NCBI RefSeq assembly: GCF_041080675.1
Contig: NZ_CP163520.1
Span: 2,294,001-2,358,000 of the forward strand
Direction: 5' to 3'
DNA from: Streptomyces sp. cg36
GTDB lineage: Bacteria; Actinomycetota; Actinomycetes; Streptomycetales; Streptomycetaceae
DNA length: 64,000 nucleotides
Shown here: positions 8,808-16,417 of the stretch, piece after piece
Layout of the letters: each line of letters begins with the position of its first letter
Numbering within the stretch: position 1 is the first letter of the stretch
Made by a program: the position numbers and the translations under genes
The notes under the pieces: generated by a model
Told to the model about the DNA's origin: nothing
The model's database searches: none
What the model saw: only the letters and a program-made list of their open reading frames with translations

Positions 8808-9026
8808 TCAGGTGAGCGCAGGCTCCGCCTGGGGTACGTCGATGTCGATGCCTTCGAGCAGCGAGTCGCCGTGGTGCGAAGCAACGGCAGCGGACAGCGC
8901 GTCCTTCTCGGACTGGATCCGTACGAGCTCGGACTCAAGGTCCTGGACACGCTGCTGGAGCCGTCGCATCTCGGCGAGGAGTCGCGGGTCGGAACCGCCG
9001 ACGTAACCGAGAAGCGCCTTTGCCAT
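8808..9026 (-). CDS. Small conserved coiled-coil protein (72 aa), unknown function
   Basis: I do not recognise a named family. The protein begins with a conserved-looking MAKALLGYVGG segment. This is followed by a heptad-like helix (about residues 12-50, rich in Leu, Arg, Glu and Gln) and an acidic tail. It has no cysteines, signal peptide or membrane segment. The ATG at 9026 is chosen because GGAGGACC lies about 10 nt upstream and the upstream in-frame residues look non-coding. It has its own terminator. A small cytosolic oligomerising protein is the safest description. I believe an orthologue lies beside smc in other Streptomyces, but that is from memory. Confidence 0.7.
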   Translation of the reverse strand: MAKALLGYVGGSDPRLLAEMRRLQQRVQDLESELVRIQSEKDALSAAVASHHGDSLLEGIDIDVPQAEPALT

Positions 9027-9410
9027 GATGGATGGTCCTCCACAATGAGTGACCGACCGAAGCGGTGTGGGTCGTGAGGGATTCGCACCCGCGGTGCTTG
9101 GACTTCGACTGCGGTTCTTCATGCCAAACAGCTAAGGTGCGCGGGGCTTCCAGCGTCTCACCAAAAAGTTTGACGGTCAACACGATCACGCCCCGTATCG
9201 GCGGGCAATCCGGGGGCCGTTCGGCCGGAACGCGTCCGGCGGGGGCCTCTCCGCGGAGCCCTGGGGGCGTGGAGATCATCCTTCTAGCGGCAGCCTTGCA
9301 CGCCCGGCCGCGATTGGCAACAACGAAGTCCTACGAGGTCAGGGGCATCGGGTCCGAACCGACTCACCAGTACGGACCCCTCGCGCCCCCGCGCCCCCTC
9401 GACCGCCCCC
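9027..9410. other. Intergenic region upstream of the 72-aa gene
   Basis: No convincing gene is visible in these 384 bp. They should hold the promoter of the small coiled-coil gene. An odd palindrome TTGACGGTCAA lies at 9170-9180 next to an AT-rich CCAAAAAGTT. A segment at about 9075-9145 weakly resembles tRNA A and B boxes but does not fold as a tRNA. Confidence 0.4.
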
Positions 9411-9692
9411 CTAGCGGATCGCGAAGCCGTCGTAGCCGCCGCGGGCCACGTCCCAGATCTCGGTGACCCCGTCGACCCGGCCGGGTGTGTCGCCCTCGCG
9501 CAGCCACACCAGCAGACGGTGGCAATTCTCACGTGGACCCTCGGCCACGACCTGCACCCGGCCGTCGTCGAGGTTGAGGGCGAAGCCGACCAGGCCGCCG
9601 ATCTCCAAAGCGTTTGCCCTGGTGAACCAGCGGAAGCCCACTCCCTGTACTCGGCCGCGCACCCAGGCGGTGATCCGTACATCTTCGTTCAT
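9411..9692 (-). CDS. acyP: Acylphosphatase
   Basis: Acylphosphatase hydrolyses carboxyl-phosphate mixed anhydrides such as acetyl phosphate or 1,3-bisphosphoglycerate in the cytosol. The 93-aa length is normal. The phosphate-binding loop GRVQGVGFR ends in the catalytic arginine (R21), and the catalytic asparagine is N40 in GFALNLDDG. The Arg-Asn spacing is one residue longer than in most family members I recall, caused by an extra glycine (EIGGLVG). The start is ATG at 9692. It lies in the smc neighbourhood, as in other Streptomyces. Confidence 0.93.
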   Translation of the reverse strand: MNEDVRITAWVRGRVQGVGFRWFTRANALEIGGLVGFALNLDDGRVQVVAEGPRENCHRLLVWLREGDTPGRVDGVTEIWDVARGGYDGFAIR

Positions 9693-9877
9693 GGCTGCAC
9701 GCTAACCGGCCAATAGCTCACGGAGCACTTCGCCCTCTCCCGTCATGGCGTACAGTCCCGACGCAATGAGCCTCACCCGTTCGGACCAGCGTCCGGCGCC
9801 CCGAGCGGGCGCGTGGGGCCGCGAACCACAGCACACGCACATGAACCACAGCACCTGCACATGAGGGAGGCCCGCAG

Positions 9878-10717
9878 ATGGGACGTCATCGTCGCGCCGC
9901 CGAGCCCCGCGGCAAGCGGCCCGTCGTGCCCGTGCGCACCGGACTGCTCGGCGCCTCCGCCGCGGTCGCGGTGGGCGCCGTCGCCATAGCCTCCGGCCTG
10001 CTGCCGGGCGGCTCCACCTTCGAGCTCAACGGCGGCAGCGCCAAGGAGCACGTACAGGCGGACGGCGCCTCCGACCTGCGCCAGCAGGGCGGCGAGGCGG
10101 TGAAGCCGACCAGCGCGGCCCCCTCGACGCCCAGCGCCGTCCCCTCCACTCCGCACTCCCCCTCGGTCGCCCCCTCCTCCCCGGCCGCTCCCTCCAAGGC
10201 CCCGTCGGCCGCGCCGACCCCCAGCCAGGAGAAGTCCGGGCCCGCCGCACCGGCCGAGCCCAAGACGCAGGCCCCGGCCGCGCCCCCCGCCAAGCGGTCG
10301 GTGGTGCCCGCGCCGCAGCAGGTCAAGGCGCCCACCGCCGAGGCCGCCGCCGCGGCGACCGTCGTCTCGCTGGTCAACCAGCAGCGCGCACAGGCCGGCT
10401 GCTCACCGCTGAAGGCGGACGCCTCGCTGGCCGCGCTGGCCACGGCGTTCAGCGACGACATGGCGGCCCGCGGCTTCTTCGACCACACCGACCCGGACGG
10501 CAAGAGCCCCTGGGACCGGGCCGCGAAGGCGGGCATCGGCAATCTGGGCGGCGAGAACATCGCGCGCGGCCAGGCCGACGCCAAGGCCGTGATGGAGGCG
10601 TGGATGAACAGCCCCGGCCATCGCGCGAACATCCTGAACTGCGACTACAAGACGCTGGGCGTCGGAGTGCACTTCGGCGAGGGCGGCCCCTGGTGGACGC
10701 AGGACTTCGGCTTCTGA
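9878..10717 (+). CDS. Secreted CAP (SCP/PR1) domain protein
   Basis: This is a 279-aa exported protein. A basic N-terminus (about 1-20) precedes a hydrophobic segment (about 22-45), which acts as a signal peptide or signal anchor. A low-complexity Pro/Ala/Ser/Thr linker (about 65-155) follows, then a CAP domain (about 160-279). CAP hallmarks are the NQQRAQAGC helix start, FFDHTDPDG, GENIARG with a conserved Glu, and SPGHRANIL with the conserved His. The start ATG has GGGAGG upstream. CAP proteins in bacteria are often sporulation or cell-surface proteins of unknown biochemical activity, so the role here is unassigned. Confidence 0.88.
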   Translation: MGRHRRAAEPRGKRPVVPVRTGLLGASAAVAVGAVAIASGLLPGGSTFELNGGSAKEHVQADGASDLRQQGGEAVKPTSAAPSTPSAVPSTPHSPSVAPSSPAAPSKAPSAAPTPSQEKSGPAAPAEPKTQAPAAPPAKRSVVPAPQQVKAPTAEAAAAATVVSLVNQQRAQAGCSPLKADASLAALATAFSDDMAARGFFDHTDPDGKSPWDRAAKAGIGNLGGENIARGQADAKAVMEAWMNSPGHRANILNCDYKTLGVGVHFGEGGPWWTQDFGF

Positions 10718-10810
10718 GCGGACGGGTCCGGCGGATCTGACGGGCCCGGCGGGCCTGAAGGACCTGACAGGTCTGACGGATCCCCGGTTCCGACCGGCCC
10801 CACCCCACAC

Positions 10811-10843
10811 GAGACAGCGCTAACTTCTGGTGAGCGCTGTCTC
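10811..10843. promoter_or_regulatory. Perfect inverted repeat operator in front of the HxlR gene
   Basis: GAGACAGCGCT (10811-10821) and AGCGCTGTCTC (10833-10843) are exact inverse copies separated by 11 bp. The arms end 5 bp before the first ATG of the HxlR-type gene. Position and symmetry suggest an autoregulatory site for the winged-helix dimer. Confidence 0.65.
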
Positions 10844-10848
10844 GTCGT

Positions 10849-11277
10849 ATGGTGAGGAACATGGAAGAGACCGCCACCGCCGACCCCGCGGAACCCCTGG
10901 ACCCCGTGGACCTGCCGTTCGACGTCTTCAGCAAGGCATGCCCCTCGCGCGCCACCCTGGAGCACGTCACCGGCCGCTGGGGCGGTCTCGCCCTGGGCGC
11001 GCTCCACGAGGGGAGCCACCGCTTCAACGAACTGCGGCGGCGGGTCGACGGCGTGAGCGAGAAGATGCTCTCCCAGACGCTCCAGGCGCTGGAGCGCGAC
11101 GGTCTGGTGCACCGCGAGGCCCAGCCCACCAACCCGCCGCGCGTCGACTACACCCTCACCCCGCTGGGCCATGAGATCGCCGGGCGGCTGCTGGACCTGA
11201 TCCACCTCATGGAGGACCGGATGCCCTCGGTCCTCGAAGCGCGCGAACGCTACGACGCGGCGCGCGGCGCCCGCTGA
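10849..11277 (+). CDS. HxlR-family winged-helix transcriptional regulator
   Basis: This is a 142-aa MarR-superfamily regulator of the HxlR type. Its diagnostic features are the early cysteine in [15 protein letters not shown], then [32 protein letters not shown] (recognition helix about residues 64-80) and the wing ending [10 protein letters not shown]. The single cysteine could be redox-sensitive, as in related quinone/aldehyde sensors, but this is inference. The start is at 10849 or 10861; the ATG at 10861 has GTGAGG too close, so 10849 is listed. Its 3' end overlaps the convergent mutM gene by 28 bp. A perfect inverted repeat lies just upstream. No divergent target gene is adjacent. Confidence 0.88.
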   Translation: MVRNMEETATADPAEPLDPVDLPFDVFSKACPSRATLEHVTGRWGGLALGALHEGSHRFNELRRRVDGVSEKMLSQTLQALERDGLVHREAQPTNPPRVDYTLTPLGHEIAGRLLDLIHLMEDRMPSVLEARERYDAARGAR

Positions 11278-12134
11278 CAGCGCGGGCAGAAGTAGCTCGA
11301 CCGGTTCATCCACGGGCGCCGGCGCATCGGCGTCCCGCACCGGTGGCACGGCTCGCCCTCGCGCCCGTACGCGTCGAGCGAGCGGTCGAAGTACCCCGAC
11401 TCCCCGTTCACATTGACGTAGAGGCTGTCGAAGCTGGTGCCGCCGACCGCCAGGGCCGCGTTCATCACGTCCCGGGCGTGGCCGAGCAGTTCGGCGGACT
11501 TGGCGCGGGTCAGGGTCGAAGTGGGGCGCTCGTAGTGCAGCTTGGCGCGCCACAGCGCCTCGTCGGCGTAGATGTTGCCGACGCCGCTGATCAGCGACTG
11601 GTCGAGGAGGGCGCGCTTGACGGTGGTGCGCCGCAGCCGCAGCGCGGCGAAGAACGCCTCGTCGTCGAAGAGTTCGTCCAGCGGGTCGCGCGCGATGTGG
11701 GCGATGACGTCGGGCAGCCCGTCGGGGGTGGTGTCGTGCAGCGAGAGGCCGCCGAAGGTCCGCTGGTCGACGAAGCGCAGCTCGGTCCCGCCCGCCACGA
11801 CACCCGCCGTCGCCGCGGTGTCCTGGAACCGCACCCGGATCCGCAGGTGCTTCTCGTCGGGGGCGCCCCCGGGCTGCACCAGCAGCTGCCCGCTCATCCC
11901 GAGGTGCCCGAGCACCGCCTGGCCGGTGTCCCCCAGCGGCAGCCACAGATATTTGCCGCGTCGGCGCGCGACCCCGACGCGCTGGCCCTTGAGCCGGGCG
12001 GCGAAGTCGTCACCGCCCGCCGGATGCCGCCGCACGGCACGCGGATGCAGCACCTCGACACCATCGACGACCCGCCCGGCAACCCACCGCTCAAGCCCCC
12101 GCCGCACCACTTCGACCTCGGGCAGTTCGGGCAC
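11250..12134 (-). CDS. mutM: Formamidopyrimidine-DNA glycosylase MutM/Fpg
   Basis: Fpg removes 8-oxoguanine and formamidopyrimidines from DNA and cleaves the abasic site. The 294-aa protein begins [13 protein letters not shown] after its GTG start at 12134, so the processed N-terminal proline is the catalytic nucleophile and the adjacent Glu is also present. A helix-two-turn-helix region containing [13 protein letters not shown] is readable near residue 185. The C-terminal zinc finger has CHRCGTPM followed by YFCPRCQ. AAGGAG lies 4 nt before the GTG. The longer upstream frame is rejected because Fpg must start at this proline. A terminator separates it from rnc, so it probably has its own promoter. 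Confidence 0.96.
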   Translation of the reverse strand: MPELPEVEVVRRGLERWVAGRVVDGVEVLHPRAVRRHPAGGDDFAARLKGQRVGVARRRGKYLWLPLGDTGQAVLGHLGMSGQLLVQPGGAPDEKHLRIRVRFQDTAATAGVVAGGTELRFVDQRTFGGLSLHDTTPDGLPDVIAHIARDPLDELFDDEAFFAALRLRRTTVKRALLDQSLISGVGNIYADEALWRAKLHYERPTSTLTRAKSAELLGHARDVMNAALAVGGTSFDSLYVNVNGESGYFDRSLDAYGREGEPCHRCGTPMRRRPWMNRSSYFCPRCQRAPRAAS

Positions 12135-12204
12135 GGGACTCCTTGGGAGGGCACGGGACGGGGTGCCCGAAGCGTATCCCGCGCGGGGCCCGGCGCGGGA
12201 AAAA

Positions 12205-12234
12205 ATCCCCGCCGCACCGAAGCGCGACGGGGAT
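12205..12234 (-). terminator. Rho-independent terminator after rnc
   Basis: On the minus strand ATCCCCGTCGC and GCGGCGGGGAT pair (one T-G wobble) around an 8-nt loop containing TTCGG. A run of six T follows, which is unusually canonical for this GC-rich DNA. It lies 13 bp after the rnc stop. Confidence 0.85.
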
Positions 12235-12246
12235 CGAGGAAGAGGC

Positions 12247-13080
12247 TCAGGCGACCGGCCCGGCGGCGGGGGTCGGCGTCCCGCCTTCGGGTTCGGTGAC
12301 GCCGGCCTCGGCTTCCGCCTTGGCCTTCGCCAGCCGCTCCTCGGCGGACGCGCTGATCGCGCGCCATGCCGACTCCGCGGCCTGCTGCTCCGCTTCCTTC
12401 TTGCTGCGGCCGGTGCCGGTGCCGTACGAGACACCACCGACGCGGGCGGCAGCAGTGAAGGTCTTCTCGTGGTCGGGACCCGTCTCCGAGACCAGGTACT
12501 CGGGAACACCGAGACCTTCGGCCGCGGTGAGCTCCTGGAGACTGGTCTTCCAGTCCAGGCCGGCCCCGAGGTTCGAGGACTTCTCGATCAGGGGGTCGAA
12601 GAGCCGGTGGACGAGCTCGGAAGCCGCCTCCAGACCCTGGTCCAGATAGACCGCGCCGATCACCGCTTCGAGGGTGTCGGCGAGGATGGACGCCTTGTCC
12701 CGGCCGCCCGTGCCCTCTTCGCCCCGGCCGAGCCGGATGAAGGAGCCGAGTTCGAGCCCACGGCCCACCTGAGCCAGCGCACGAGAGTTGACCACCGCGG
12801 CCCGGAGCTTGGCCAGCTGGCCTTCCGGGAGGTCGGGGTGGGTGCGGTACAGCGTGTCGGTGACGACCAGGCCGAGCACGGAGTCCCCGAGGAACTCCAG
12901 CCGCTCGTTGGTCGGCAGACCGCCGTTCTCGTACGCGTACGAACGGTGGGTCAGCGCACGCACCAGAAGGGCGGACTCAAGGTGATACCCGAGCCGCCCT
13001 TCCAGAAGCGTGTGGGACGAGGCCGAGTTGTTGTCGCTGTTGCCCGCCTTCTTGGCGTTGGCATTCGACGAATCAGACAT
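12247..13080 (-). CDS. rnc: Ribonuclease III
   Basis: RNase III cleaves double-stranded RNA and matures rRNA. In Streptomyces it also affects antibiotic production (AbsB). The protein is 277 aa from the ATG at 13080. The signature [12 protein letters not shown] (about residues 65-76) carries the metal-binding acidic residues. The double-stranded RNA-binding domain follows in the C-terminal third (about 180-250). A short Ser/Asn/Lys-rich N-terminal extension and an Ala/Pro-rich C-terminal tail are present. GAGAGG lies just upstream. It is third in a likely DUF177-rpmF-rnc operon, 19 bp after rpmF. Confidence 0.96.
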   Translation of the reverse strand: MSDSSNANAKKAGNSDNNSASSHTLLEGRLGYHLESALLVRALTHRSYAYENGGLPTNERLEFLGDSVLGLVVTDTLYRTHPDLPEGQLAKLRAAVVNSRALAQVGRGLELGSFIRLGRGEEGTGGRDKASILADTLEAVIGAVYLDQGLEAASELVHRLFDPLIEKSSNLGAGLDWKTSLQELTAAEGLGVPEYLVSETGPDHEKTFTAAARVGGVSYGTGTGRSKKEAEQQAAESAWRAISASAEERLAKAKAEAEAGVTEPEGGTPTPAAGPVA

Positions 13081-13099
13081 CGAGCCTCTCACCGGCCGC

Positions 13100-13273
13100 T
13101 CAGACTTCGAGGACCTGGCGCTTGTTGTAGGTGCCGCAGCTCGGGCACGCGATGTGCTGCTGCTTCGGCTCCTGGCAACGCTCACACGTAACCAGGGTGG
13201 GGACCGCAGCCTTCCACTGCGACCGGCGGTGGCGCGTGTTGCTGCGCGACATCTTCCGCTTCGGAACAGCCAC
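13100..13273 (-). CDS. rpmF: 50S ribosomal protein L32
   Basis: This is L32, a small protein of the large ribosomal subunit. It has 57 residues beginning [18 protein letters not shown]. Two CxxC pairs (C30/C33 and C43/C46) make it the zinc-binding C+ form. Streptomyces often also encode a cysteine-free paralogue under Zur control elsewhere. The GTG start at 13273 is preceded by GGAG lying within the last codons of the DUF177 gene, suggesting translational coupling. The rnc gene follows 19 bp later. Confidence 0.96.
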   Translation of the reverse strand: MAVPKRKMSRSNTRHRRSQWKAAVPTLVTCERCQEPKQQHIACPSCGTYNKRQVLEV

Positions 13274-13275
13274 GG

Positions 13276-13962
13276 CTACTTCTCCTGCTTCTCGGCGGCT
13301 TGCTGCACGTCAGAGGCAGTGCCGCTCATGTTGTCCTTCTCGCCGTCCTGGATGGTCCCGGCGAGTCCTTGCAGTGCCGCCCAACGGATGTCGACGGCAT
13401 CGTGGTGGTGGTCGGGGTCGTCCTCTAGCCTGAATCCACAGGTGGAACACAGGCCGAGGCAGGTCTCCCGGCACACCGGCTGCATCGGCAGTGCGAGCAC
13501 CACCGCATCGCGCAGCACGGGCTCGAGGTCGAAAAGTCCGTCCTCGAGCGGGATGACGTCCTCGTCCTCGGCGTCGTCGGCCGGCTCCGCCTGCTTGCTG
13601 CGGCCCCGGTCGTCGGCGTCAGGGTACGAGAACAGCTCCTGGAAGTCCGCGTCGAGCGCGAGCTCGAGCGGCTCCAGACACCTTACGCACTCACCCTCGG
13701 CCGATGCACGGGCGGTGCCTGTGACAAGCACCCCTTCCATGACCGACTCCAGGCGGAGCTCGATCTCCACGGGCGCGCCCAGGGGCACTCCCACGACGCC
13801 GTCGATCCCGAGATCGGCGGGCGCCTCGACCGTGCGGGAGATCCGCTGGAGGGCACCGGGACGCCGGCCCAGCTCGTGCGTGTCGAACACGAGGGGGTTG
13901 CGGTGGTCGAGGTGCGTGCTCAGGGTTCTTACCGCTTTCGGATCGTGGAGGGTGGCCGCCAT
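13276..13962 (-). CDS. DUF177/YceD-family protein
   Basis: The YceD/DUF177 family is linked to 23S rRNA accumulation and is nearly always encoded beside rpmF, as here with only 2 bp between. The listed protein is 228 aa and contains the family core [20 protein letters not shown], the central [10 protein letters not shown] and the C-terminal [13 protein letters not shown]. The two cysteine-rich parts (CVRC and CxxTCG) probably bind zinc. An acidic insert (about residues 110-140) separates them. The start is uncertain: ATG 13962 lacks a good Shine-Dalgarno and homology seems to begin about 15-20 codons later. Confidence 0.85.
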   Translation of the reverse strand: MAATLHDPKAVRTLSTHLDHRNPLVFDTHELGRRPGALQRISRTVEAPADLGIDGVVGVPLGAPVEIELRLESVMEGVLVTGTARASAEGECVRCLEPLELALDADFQELFSYPDADDRGRSKQAEPADDAEDEDVIPLEDGLFDLEPVLRDAVVLALPMQPVCRETCLGLCSTCGFRLEDDPDHHHDAVDIRWAALQGLAGTIQDGEKDNMSGTASDVQQAAEKQEK

Positions 13963-14074
13963 GCGGCGCCGTGGGTGCGGCGCTGCGCGGGCAGCGTTGA
14001 TCGCGGACGTACGCGCGACCGAAGAGCCAGGATACTGGACGGGCCGCGATTGGCCCAATCCGGGCCCCGGCCGG

Positions 14075-15139
14075 CTAGCGGCCCTGCTCGTACTGCCGCA
14101 GCTGTTCGAGGTCGATCATGCTCGTGTCGAACAGGCTGGTCTCGTCCAGGGCGCCCTGCGGCGGGTGCGCGGGCTGCGGCGGGACGGGCTGCTGGGCGTG
14201 CTGGGCGTACGCCTGCTGGTCGTAGCCGTAGGGGTCGTGCTGGGGCTGCTGGTCGTAGCCGTACGGGGCGTACTGCTGCTGGGGCTGCTGGTAGCCGTAC
14301 GGGTCCTGCTGGACGGGCGCCTGCTGGCCGTAGCCGTACGGGTCGTAGACCTGCTGGGCGGGCACCTGGACCTGCGGGGCCGGGGCGGCGGGAGCCGGCT
14401 GGGGGTCGGCCAGCTCGGCCAGGCCCGCCAGGTAGTCGGCGTCGCTGGTGTGGCCGCCGCCGAGCGCCCCCGCCGCGTCCTGGGCCGCCATGTGGGCGCC
14501 CAGCTCGTCGGTGGCGATCCGGCCGTGCAGGGTCTCCCGGCCCCGGCCGACGGCCTCCAGGGTCTTGGCCAGCACGGCCTCGAAGGCGCCGAGCTTGGCG
14601 TCCACGTACTCGTCGGCGCGGGCGATCAGGGTGCCCGGGTCGGCGCTGTACTCGGGGGCGTCCTCGTCGGCGCGGCCCTGCTCGTCGAGGCCGGGGCCCC
14701 GGCCGAGCAGCTTCTCGCGGCCCCGGTCGACCGAGCCGATCGTCTTGGTGAGGACGACCTCGAAGTTGGCGAGCTTGGAGTCGACGTAGTCGTCGGCCTC
14801 GGCGCGGATCTCGTCGGCCTCGCGCTTGGCGTCGGCGAGGATGCGGTCCGCCTCGTCCTGGGACTGCCGGGCCACGGCCGTGTCGGAGATCAGCGTGCCG
14901 CGCTGGGCGTGCGCGGACTCGATGATCCGCTCGGCCTCCTGGCGGGCCTGCTCGACCAGCTGCTCACGGCCGCCGATCAGCTCCTGGGCCTGGGCGAGCG
15001 AGCCGGGCAGGGCCTCGCGCACCTCCTCCAGGAGCGCGAGCAGCTCGGCGCGGTTGACCACGCACGAGGCCGACATGGGCATGGAGCGGGCACCGGCGAC
15101 GACGTCGACGATCTCGTCCAGCTTCTTCTGCACGTCCAC
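14075..15139 (-). CDS. Coiled-coil protein, DivIVA/ATP-synthase-b-like, with Tyr/Gln-rich tail
   Basis: This 354-aa protein starts with a short leader and a long charged helix (about residues 30-200). The helix has stretches such as EQARQEAERIIESAH and EADRILADAKREADEI, typical of ATPase subunit b stators and DivIVA-like scaffolds. There is no transmembrane segment, so it is not a genuine subunit b. Two similar blocks, DSKLANFEVVLTKTI and DAKLGAFEAVLAKTL, are an internal duplication. The C-terminus carries DPYGY/APYGYDQQ repeats (about 255-325). Orthologues sit upstream of rnc/rpmF in Streptomyces. A cytoskeletal or cell-division role is plausible but not shown. Confidence 0.7.
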   Translation of the reverse strand: MDVQKKLDEIVDVVAGARSMPMSASCVVNRAELLALLEEVREALPGSLAQAQELIGGREQLVEQARQEAERIIESAHAQRGTLISDTAVARQSQDEADRILADAKREADEIRAEADDYVDSKLANFEVVLTKTIGSVDRGREKLLGRGPGLDEQGRADEDAPEYSADPGTLIARADEYVDAKLGAFEAVLAKTLEAVGRGRETLHGRIATDELGAHMAAQDAAGALGGGHTSDADYLAGLAELADPQPAPAAPAPQVQVPAQQVYDPYGYGQQAPVQQDPYGYQQPQQQYAPYGYDQQPQHDPYGYDQQAYAQHAQQPVPPQPAHPPQGALDETSLFDTSMIDLEQLRQYEQGR

Positions 15140-15235
15140 CGTGGGCTCGCCACTCTCTACGACTGGTTGGGAGACGGACGGGACGACTGTAAGGCCAGTC
15201 GCGCCCCTCCCGACACCAGGTGACGGACCGTCAGC

Positions 15236-15742
15236 TCAGCGCCGCTCGGCGATCCGCGCCACCAGCGCGTCGTGGACGGTGGCGGGCAGCAGGTGGGAGA
15301 CGTCCCCGCCCCACGCCGCGACCTCCTTGACCAGCGACGACGACAGGAAGCTGTAGGTCGGGTTGGTCGGCACGAACAGGGTCTCGACACCCGAGAGCCC
15401 GTTGTTCATCTGGGCCATCTGGAGCTCGTAGTCGAAGTCGCTGACCGCGCGGAGCCCCTTCACGATGGCGGGGATGTCGCGCTGCTTGCAGAAGTCGACC
15501 AGCAGGCCGTGGAAGGACTCCACCTCGACGTTGCCGAGACCGGCCGTCACCTCGCGGATCAGCTCGATCCGCTCGTCGATGGAGAAGAGGCCCTTCTTGG
15601 ACTGATTGATCATCACCGCGACGTGTACGACGTCGTACAGCTTGGAGGCGCGGGCGATGATGTCGAGGTGTCCATTGGTGATGGGGTCGAAAGACCCCGG
15701 ACAGACGGCGCGGCGCAACTGAAGTCCCTCGCTCCCGGTCAT
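15236..15742 (-). CDS. coaD: Phosphopantetheine adenylyltransferase
   Basis: CoaD transfers AMP from ATP to 4'-phosphopantetheine, the fourth step of coenzyme A synthesis. The 168-aa nucleotidyltransferase carries [16 protein letters not shown] with the T/SxGH-type motif (TNGH), the [16 protein letters not shown] substrate-binding segment and [13 protein letters not shown] near the C-terminus, corresponding to the ISSTxxR-type motif. The ATG at 15742 overlaps the rsmD stop in ATGA, the usual rsmD-coaD coupling. Confidence 0.97.
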   Translation of the reverse strand: MTGSEGLQLRRAVCPGSFDPITNGHLDIIARASKLYDVVHVAVMINQSKKGLFSIDERIELIREVTAGLGNVEVESFHGLLVDFCKQRDIPAIVKGLRAVSDFDYELQMAQMNNGLSGVETLFVPTNPTYSFLSSSLVKEVAAWGGDVSHLLPATVHDALVARIAERR

Positions 15743-16323
15743 GGTGCGTCTTCGCACGTAGAGGCGGCGCGACCGTACCAAAGCGTGCCCTCGCCGTAGC
15801 GACGGGCCCGCAGCGGGTCGAACCCCCGCGGCCAGCCGAATTCCCCGCCTCTGGTGCTGCGCTCCACGGTGACCAGGCACTCGTCGGCGAGCCAGCCCCC
15901 CGTGCGGAGTGTGAGGAGGATCTCCCGAAGATCGTCATCCGTGACCGCATACGGCGGGTCGAGAAAGACCACGTCAAAGGGGGTTTCCGGAGCGGGGCCC
16001 GCAGCGATCTGCTCCGCTTTCCCGTTACGCACCTCGGCGCCCGGAAGGCCCAGTACGCGCACATTGTCGCGGACGGTCTTCACGGCCCTGGCGTCCGCCT
16101 CGACCAGCAGCGCGTGCGCGGCGCCGCGCGAGAGCGCCTCCAGGCCGACCGCGCCCGAGCCCGCGTACAGATCCGCGACCCGGATGCCCTCCAGGGTGCC
16201 GAGCAGGGCCTCCCAGGTGGAGAAGAGGCCCTCGCGCGCCCGGTCGGAGGTGGGGCGGGTGCCGTTGCCCGGCGGTACGGCCAGGCGGCGTCCGCCGGCC
16301 CGGCCGGCGATCACGCGGGTCAT
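15739..16323 (-). CDS. rsmD: 16S rRNA (guanine966-N2)-methyltransferase RsmD
   Basis: RsmD methylates G966 of 16S rRNA using S-adenosylmethionine. The 194-aa protein opens [14 protein letters not shown]. It has the SAM-binding motif [18 protein letters not shown] (about residues 51-68), an acidic residue in VEADARAV and the catalytic DPPY motif (about 121-124). It precedes coaD with a 4-bp overlap, an arrangement conserved across many bacteria. recG lies upstream on the same strand about 95 bp away. Confidence 0.95.
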   Translation of the reverse strand: MTRVIAGRAGGRRLAVPPGNGTRPTSDRAREGLFSTWEALLGTLEGIRVADLYAGSGAVGLEALSRGAAHALLVEADARAVKTVRDNVRVLGLPGAEVRNGKAEQIAAGPAPETPFDVVFLDPPYAVTDDDLREILLTLRTGGWLADECLVTVERSTRGGEFGWPRGFDPLRARRYGEGTLWYGRAASTCEDAP

Positions 16324-16417
16324 CTGAGTCCTTGTCGCTCTACGTACGTCACTGGTGTCCCCCAGTTTCTCAGAACCCGGCGCGCGCGCCGCCCGGGGCG
16401 GTGCGCGGCGCCCCGGG

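Noticed and set aside
9075..9145. tRNA-like A and B boxes upstream of the 72-aa gene
   Set aside because: TTAGCTGTTTGG and GGGTGCGAATCCC resemble the boxes, but the acceptor and T stems do not pair and no anticodon arm forms.
11250..12509. Longer mutM with an N-terminal extension
   Set aside because: The catalytic N-terminal proline must follow the initiator, and a proper SD precedes GTG 12134.
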